From assembly GCA_019925095.2 (NCBI GenBank), contig CM034411.1:15686001-15750000 (forward strand): a stretch of DNA of 64,000 nt, written 5' to 3'. The DNA is from Dendrolimus kikuchii (lineage: Eukaryota; Arthropoda; Insecta; Lepidoptera; Lasiocampidae). The notes beneath the pieces were generated by a model. That model did not search any database. It saw only the letters and a program-made list of their open reading frames with translations, and was not told the origin of the DNA. Both the position numbers and the translations under genes were made by a program. Shown here in pieces: positions 57,679-64,000 of this stretch (position 1 is its first letter; the number at the start of each line of letters is the position of its first letter).

Positions 57679-59018
57679 TCAGCACAGCATCTAAAGTGTA
57701 TGCGAAGATTATTGAAAAGAGAATGAGAGTTGTATCCGATGGATTACTGTGGGATGCACAAGGTGGTTTCAGAAATGGAAGGGGATGTATGGATCAAGTT
57801 TTCTCTCTCCGCAATATCGTAGAGAAGCAGCTGGCTATGGGCCGGAAGGTTTTCTGCGGTTTTGTGGATCTAGAGAAAGCATTTGACAGGGTTGTGCGGA
57901 AGGACCTCTGGGACATATTGCCCGGATATGGGATTAATGGCCAATTGATGCGTGCTGTGCAGTCCACTTACGAGGGCTGTATGGCATGCGTGCGGGTGGA
58001 AGGCAGCCTGTCGCCCTGGTTTGACGTCAATATTGGCGTCCGCCAGGGCTGCGTGCTGTCGGCTTTGCTGTTCATCCTATATCTGAACGATTGTCTCCAG
58101 AGAATAAGATTGATGGATGTTGGGGTGCGGATGAGTGATCTAGTTGTAAGCACCTTGCTTTATGCGGATGATGCCGTGCTTTTAGCCGAATCGCCATCAG
58201 AACTGCAAACACTAGTCACAATGATGAAAGATGACTGTCAGGCGAGAGGCTTACATTTGAATGCGAAGAAAACAAAGGTTATGGTGTTTGAAAGAGAAGA
58301 AACCAGAACGAATGCAAGGATAATGGTCGATGATGTTATGCTAGAGCAAGTGAATGAGTTTGTATATCTTGGATGTGCTTTTAACAGGGATGGAAGGTAC
58401 ACCGCTGATATAGAAAGAAGAGTGAATTTGGGGAATAGTGTGAATGGAGCGTTAGGTAAACTTCTAGGCGCTAAGAAACTCAGCCCGAAGGCCCAGCTCG
58501 CCGTACACAACGCGGTGCTGGTACCTACGCTCACGTATGGATGCGAGAGTTGGGTATGGAAGAGAGAGCATGAAAGTAGAGTAAACGCGGTCGAGATACG
58601 AGCACTGCGCAAAATCTGCGGAGTGACGCTCGCGGACCGCGTTCGTAATACCGAAGTAAGAAAGAGAGTTGGTCTGAAAGAGAGTGTCGGGGTGAAGGTA
58701 AGGAAAGGAATGCTCCGGTGGTTCGGGCATGTGGAAAGAATGCATGATGAAAGAATGACTAAACAGATATACAATGCAAAAGTGGATGGATGCAGAAGTC
58801 GTGGAAGGCCACGATACACCTTCCATGATCAAATTGATCGTGTACTAGCAGAAGGTGATGTCAGGAGCCTTAAGAACAGACGAGTGTGCATGACAAGAGT
58901 TATGAATGTCAAAGAGGCAAGTGAGGTGTGTAAGAATAAGCCTAAATGGCACTCTGTTGTTCGTGCCTACCCCGCAAGGGAACTGGCGTGAAGTTATGTA
59001 TGTATGTATGTATGTATC
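55950..59018 (+). mobile_element. RTE-type LINE, near full length
   Basis: This is the longest copy of the window's most active-looking LINE. It has an endonuclease and reverse transcriptase, almost no 3' untranslated region, and a (TATG)n tail at about 58993-59018, all typical of the RTE clade. The 5' end is set where the preceding Helitron text (ending cgggttctag) stops, so it is approximate. The ORF is split near 57640-57680 by a short deletion with frameshift. It supplies the reference for all other family copies listed here. Confidence 0.85.
57645..58991 (+). pseudogene. RTE ORF, reverse-transcriptase half
   Basis: This frame continues the element and holds the RT core: YRAISLISTASKVYAKII, FVDLEKAFD (catalytic Asp near residue 75), GVRQGCVLSALLFILYLND and LYADDAVLLAES (YADD at 173-176). 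The thumb and C-terminal region follow, with LRWFGHVERMHDERMTKQIY and a GRPRYTFHDQ segment, ending YPARELA and stop. The catalytic Asp residues are present. It overlaps the upstream half by 34 bases in another frame, and the lesion removes part of the RT fingers, so this copy should not make active protein unless the junction is a sequencing artefact. Confidence 0.85.
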
Positions 59019-59854
59019 CCGTATGTCCCCACCGCGCTTCCCCCGTGGTGGTTTGTCTTCACTCGGATTTCCCCTCGTCAACAAAAAAGGGAATAACAAT
59101 GTATGTTGTCGACCGATATGAAAAAAAAGAAATATAACCATATAATATTATTTTTCCTTCAATTATTTTCAGGAAATCGATTCACGTAATATCGTTTAAC
59201 GATCCCTCGCTAATTAATCTACGAGCAGTCAATATAGCAACAATATACCTATATCTTGGAAGGAGTAAAATGTATGGCCTTGGTCGAAGTGCTTAGTCAT
59301 TGATTCCAGATATAGTGATTGACAGTAGCAATTTTTTGCCGAATTTTCGAACTAATATTATGCCGAATTTTCGTCTTATTAGAAAGAAAGAAAGAAAATA
59401 TTTATTTCTAAAAATGCGACAGTTTAACAGTGATTTATAATAATAATAATAGCATTGAAATTGTGAGCCGCAATTCGCGAAATGAGGTTGGCACTCAGTT
59501 TTTTGCTGTGCCGAAACATAGTCCGACACAGCACTGATTTTCAGTGCCCACCTCCTTAATTACAAAGGCAAGTGACCCACGGTAAAAGCAAGTTAAATAA
59601 AATTATATTATAATCAACATATAAGAAAAAAAAAGAAAAAAAATAAGTACCTAAAAAATTAAAGCAACCTAAATAGAGCCCTTATTATATACACATGTTA
59701 CATATGAAACAAACAAAAGTACGATGATCAAATCAAATTCAAGCCAATTAATATAATATTTACATCATATTTTGACATTCGATGTTGCAGGTAAATAAAT
59801 CATAAATACTTTATAACTTTATAAATAAATTTATAATTTATTAATTTGTACAGT
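59019..59854. other. LINE tail and unassigned AT-rich DNA
   Basis: Bases 59020-59095 resemble the R1-type 3' end (cggatttcccctcgtcaac). The rest holds an aaagaaagaaag run near 59383 and nothing further. Confidence 0.4.
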
Positions 59855-59884
59855 ATTTACAATAATAAAATTGATTTTATTAAT

Positions 59885-60296
59885 ACATACATACATACAT
59901 ACATAACTTCACGCCAGCTCCCCCGCGGGGTAGGCACGAACAACAGAGTGCCATTTAGGCTTATTCTTACACACCTCACTTGCCTCTTTGACATTCATAA
60001 CTCTTGTCATGCAAGCTCGTCTGTTCTTAAGGCTCCTGACATCACCTTCTGCTAGTACACGATCAATTTGATCATGGAAGGTGTGTCGTGGCCTTCCACG
60101 ACTTCTGCATCCATCCACTTTTGCATTGTATATCTGTTTAGTCATTCTTTCATCATGCATTCTTTCCACATGCCCGAACCACCGGAGCATTCCTTTCCTT
60201 ACCTTCACCCCGACACTCTCTTTCAGACCAACTCTCTTTCTTACTTCGGTATTACGAACGCGGTCCGCGAGCGTCACTCCGCAGATTTTATTAATC
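59885..60296 (-). mobile_element. RTE LINE copy with 20-base duplication
   Basis: The perfect repeat atttacaataataaaattga is at 59855-59874 and 60297-60316. The extra word ttttattaat sits between duplication and element on both sides, so the exact boundary is ambiguous by about 10 bases. Confidence 0.8.
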
Positions 60297-60520
60297 ATTT
60301 ACAATAATAAAATTGAATAGGTTCGATAGATAGATCTCACTTTATTGATCAGTAAATACAGAATTACAAAAATACACAATTACAATATTACAATGGTAAA
60401 AGCAATATTTTACAAAAAACCTTACATAAAGAACAATTTTAATCACGCAATGTATGTAAGTGGTGCAGTGTATTAAATAGGATTTAATTTAAAGACACAT
60501 AATGAAACGAGTCGCTATAT

Positions 60521-60946
60521 TGTTACGAGTTATGGGACTCGAATTAAAATGCCGTTGGAATTACTATAGAATTTATTAGAATTATACAAACACGTATAAC
60601 ACAGGTACAAATATAACCGGACGCAATAAGTTCAAATGTAATACACAATTCAATAAAACGCGCAAAGTCCCTCACTAAATGTACACACGTCTTGCCTCGT
60701 TTGTGTTATCGCTTTGACTGCTTCGCTCTCTTCATCCTGTCGTCGTTTTATACTTCACAAATACAAGTGTGCCTGCCCGTATCGTCGACTTAATTTCCTA
60801 GAAATCGTAATCCGCACACCTGACTAATTATGCCTGCAAACGGCCATAATCGAGTACAATAGGCTGTTCTCCACAATAACCAATAAGTAAGTAAACAAAA
60901 GAATACAATCATAAAGGTATTACAATTGGTTCAAATGCCGACAGGT
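60521..60946 (-). repeat. Truncated LTR
   Basis: It starts TGTTAC after atat and breaks off at gccgacaggtaac, where tactataaatgcgaaag of a Helitron-like repeat takes over. It is inverted relative to the LTR 600 bp downstream. Confidence 0.75.
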
Positions 60947-61543
60947 AACTATACTATAAATGCGAAAGTATCTTTGTCTGTCCGTCTTTTACGCTTTCAC
61001 GGAAAAACTACTGACTGGACCGATTTTGCTGATATTCGACATATATCCATCCTAGATATTGAACTGTGTGGGGACACTGCCTACTCAGCGAATTGCATCG
61101 AATGTCATGCGACGAGCATAGAGTGGCAGTTGTCTTCCATCCTTCACACCCGCGACGCGTTACTCATTGTAATAATATAATGCACATGTATGAGTGAATA
61201 ACTAATCTTGGTTTACTAGAACACGCATTCATTTACAACATCCCTATTCACCGGCACATCTAAATATGTGCATAACTGTAAGTTCAATATCTGCTAGTTA
61301 TCATTATAATATAAATGATCAAATACTTCATGTTTGCTTTCTTAATTCTTTATTCTTGATCGTACATAAAAAGTTACATACAAAATTATAGAATAGTTGG
61401 TGATGTACAAAGGCGATCTTAACCCTAAGAGAGTTTTCTTCCAGCAAACCTATGAGTCTAGCGGGAAGGGGAGAAGCAGAAGGAAGAAGGCAGGGTTCTG
61501 TACACTAAGATATTTTACGATTTAACTATGTAACATATAATAT

Positions 61544-62043
61544 TGTTACAACCTAGGCGCCGACAAAGAGAAATTCCACGTACAGATTTGTAGAAGCACA
61601 TTTATTACCCGTCGGCATTTAAACTAATAACTAATAACATTGAATCTATTGTAATTCTTTTAGGATCGTCTTATTTTGTTTACTTATTTATTGGCATACG
61701 TTTCTAGAGACCAGGCTATTGTTGTATTGTAATCATTAGTCAGGTATTACGGATTTTAAAGTACAAGCTGATTCTAGGAAATTCGGTCCACGTTGCCGGG
61801 CGGGCACATTGCACTTGTGCAGTATAAAACGATGGCCTGATTGAGGGAGGGGGGCAGTTGAGCGAGAACCACAATCAAGGCGAGACGTGTGTACATTCGA
61901 GAATCTATTACGACCTTCTGAATTACGTTTGGATTTGTTGTGTTCGGTTATATTTGTACCTGTGTTATACGTGTTTGTATAGTTCTAATAAACTCTATAA
62001 TCATTCCAACGGCATTTCAATTCGAGTCTCGCAACTCGTAACA
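61544..62043 (+). repeat. Solo LTR
   Basis: Duplication atat at 61540-61543 and 62044-62047. A short segment is deleted downstream of the TATA box. Confidence 0.85.
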
Positions 62044-62047
62044 ATAT

Positions 62048-62948
62048 AAACAGATTTACAAAAATAAATTATATACAAGATGCACTTAAGATACATACAT
62101 ACATATATAATGTAAAATATAGGACATATAAGGATAATTTAAGATATATAGTGCTTTATTTATGAAACTGCTCTCCGATGAGCTGTCTCGGAACGTAGGT
62201 ATATGGCAGGGCGTTCGATAATCTAACTGCGTGGACGGAGAAAGAACCACTATAACATGCCGATGAGTGTATGGGAGCTTTGAGAAGGAGAGATTTAGAA
62301 GTATTTGCTTGTAATCTTGAGTTCAATAGCCCCTTTGTTTAAGTATAATGAATATTCATAATTAAGTTGATTGTACGTAATGAGACATTTACCTCATATC
62401 ATCAATAACGCCCATTCCGATAACTCTGGTAATACCAGATTTCATATTTGCTGTATTTTAACTGAAACAATATTTTATTGACAACTAGCTTTGCCCGCAG
62501 CATCTTTCGTGTCGGACTTTGACTTTCTGAAACTTCTAGCATGGAATTTTTTTTATTAAAGAAGTAGCTATTGCCAGCAGCTTCGCTGGCGTAGATTAGG
62601 TATGGTATTTGTTTAAGTAGTCAAAAAATTTAAAAGGTAGTTTTTTTCACCCCTACCCCACCCCCCCTTAAAAGTTAAATTTCGAGGACCTTATTTCTAA
62701 CCAAAAACTTGTACATAAAATTTTGTGCCATTTTCATACAAACTTCTAATTTGATACATTTTATGAATGGTATTTTGACCTATACAAGGTGTAGTAGCAG
62801 ATATTGGTTGAAATCAAATTGAACACTCCGGCGAATTGTGATGAGACGTAGGCAACCAAGGCAGCCACCAATGTTTGTAGTACTAAACGGCAGAACGAAT
62901 TTGCTCAATAAGGCGCCGGTGACACATGCCTTGCGAACATTGAACAAG
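62048..62948. other. Unassigned stretch
   Basis: Contains worn Helitron-like words (actagctttgcccgcagc near 62483; gccagcagcttcgctggcg near 62572, a small hairpin). No gene is seen. Confidence 0.35.
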
Positions 62949-62960
62949 ATATTTTTTACA

Positions 62961-63191
62961 TACATACATAACTTCACGCCAGTTCCCTTGCGGGGTAGGC
63001 ACGAACAACAGAGTGCCATTTAGGCTTATTCTTACACACCTCACTTGCCTCTTTGACATTCATAACTCTTGACATGCAAGCTCGTCTGTTCTTAAGGCTC
63101 CTGACATCACCTTCTGCTAGTACACGATCAATTTGATCATGGAAGGTGTGTCGTGGCCTTCCACGACTTCTGCATCCATCCACTTATCCAC
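62961..63191 (-). mobile_element. RTE LINE copy next to a SINE tail
   Basis: Duplication atattttttaca is at 62949-62960 and 63192-63203. Part of that duplication is the T-run that ends the antisense SINE at 63204. Confidence 0.8.
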
Positions 63192-63203
63192 ATATTTTTT
63201 ACA

Positions 63204-63421
63204 CTTGATGGAAAGCTGTTACCATCGCCTATGGACATTTGCAACACCAAAGGTGCTACAAATGCGCTGCTGCTCTCTTAAGGGAGACTGGTCACTAATG
63301 CCGGAACATAACTCGAGGTTGTTATGGCGACATACCACCTGGCTGTGGGTTGTTAAGTCGCCTCTTACGACAGGCCGACCGGCCGCAGGAAATTGTATTC
63401 TTTCTCCGTTCCTGCACGGAT
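63204..63421 (-). repeat. SINE-like copy with internal deletions
   Basis: Segments around 'gaacctg' and 'tttagaccagg...gcaaatgccc' are missing. An RTE copy inserted at its T-run. Confidence 0.7.
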
Positions 63422-63863
63422 ATAATGATATGTCAACAAATTGACATTTTTATCTACACTGTGACTGATCTCACGAGAACTGCGTACCATATTATTATGA
63501 TTATTGAATATGTATGTATGCATATATATTGTATTAAGTAGATCACACTATTGTATTAGTGACTAATGTAATGATAGCAAAGTTTGTGAGTTAATAAATA
63601 GATAAATTTCTCACCAATATAGGCCGTTGAGATATTCAATATATTGTTGTAGTTGACATATATCACAATAAATTCTGAAATAATGTTCATATAAGAGTAG
63701 GCGTTCAAATATGACGTCATTATCATAACTTTAAAATATGATGAAATTTTAATTATTGTATTTGATAATGATTTTTGTAAGAAATGCGGACTGTATATTG
63801 AAATGTAATGTTTTGACTTGTCACAACAACTCCGTTGATTGACGTCAGTCAAAATCCTACTAT

Positions 63864-64000
63864 GTACATACATAACTTCACGCCAGTTCCCTTGCGGGGT
63901 AGGCACGAACAACAGAGCGCCATTTAGGCCCATTCTTACACACCTCACTTGCTTCTTTGACATTCATAACTCTTGTCATGCACGCTCGTCTGTTCTTAAG
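63864..64000 (-). mobile_element. RTE LINE copy running off the window
   Basis: The tail (tacatacata) and about 40 C-terminal codons are inside the window; the element continues beyond 64000. Confidence 0.85.

Noticed and set aside
58238..58832. Long minus-strand frames opposite the RTE ORF (Leu/Ser-rich, up to 193 codons)
   Set aside because: The same reverse frames recur in every RTE copy and are codon shadows of the true ORF.

Overview
The window looks like a gene-poor, transposon-dense stretch of an insect genome, most likely a moth or butterfly. It is AT-rich, genes have introns, and the repeats are of types familiar from Lepidoptera: Helitrons with TC...CTAG ends, RTE-, Jockey- and R1-type LINEs, hAT and mariner remnants, tRNA-derived SINEs. 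The lineage is an inference from repeat style and one sugar-transporter exon, not a proven assignment.

Two host genes are supported. A major-facilitator sugar transporter contributes its large last exon at 8547-9820 (+). A small unrecognised gene with two membrane segments lies at 28325-29969 (-); its three exons join in phase and give about 228 residues. A further open frame at 29932-30225 abuts it out of frame. Weaker candidates are a first coding exon at 23118-23147 (+) and a terminal exon near 48245-48336 (-).

Everything else recognised is repeat. (1) An RTE-type LINE with a (TATG)n tail: one near-full-length copy at about 55950-59018 with both endonuclease and reverse-transcriptase parts, but a short deletion and frameshift between them, plus about 16 5'-truncated copies, most with target-site duplications I could read. 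(2) A roughly 310-bp SINE-like family with more than 20 copies, whose last 80 or so bases match the 3' end of a Jockey-type LINE at 3440-5290. (3) A family of about 500-bp solo LTRs (TGTTAC...GTAACA, 4-bp duplications), seven copies and no internal genes. (4) Several non-autonomous Helitron families. (5) hAT-like elements with 8-bp duplications at 3114-5889 and 36871-37644, both carrying nested insertions. (6) A deleted mariner, fragments of R1-type, second RTE-type and nuclease-bearing retroelements, foldback elements, two tRNA-derived SINEs, and a 34-bp minisatellite attached to a 492-bp tandem duplication.

Layout: 1-8 kb mixed repeats with the hAT/LINE/SINE nest; 8.4-9.8 kb transporter; 10-13 kb MITEs; 14.5-15.7 kb minisatellite and duplication; 16-27 kb LINE, SINE, Helitron and LTR insertions; 28.3-30.2 kb minus-strand gene with old repeats in its intron; 30-54 kb dense repeats; 55.4-59 kb stacked Helitron ends followed by the RTE master-like copy; 59-64 kb further RTE, LTR and SINE copies. 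I found no prokaryote-type operon, CRISPR array or new defence system. The strongest new material is structural: datable nesting, LINE-SINE tail sharing, insertion-junction anomalies and the unassigned gene.
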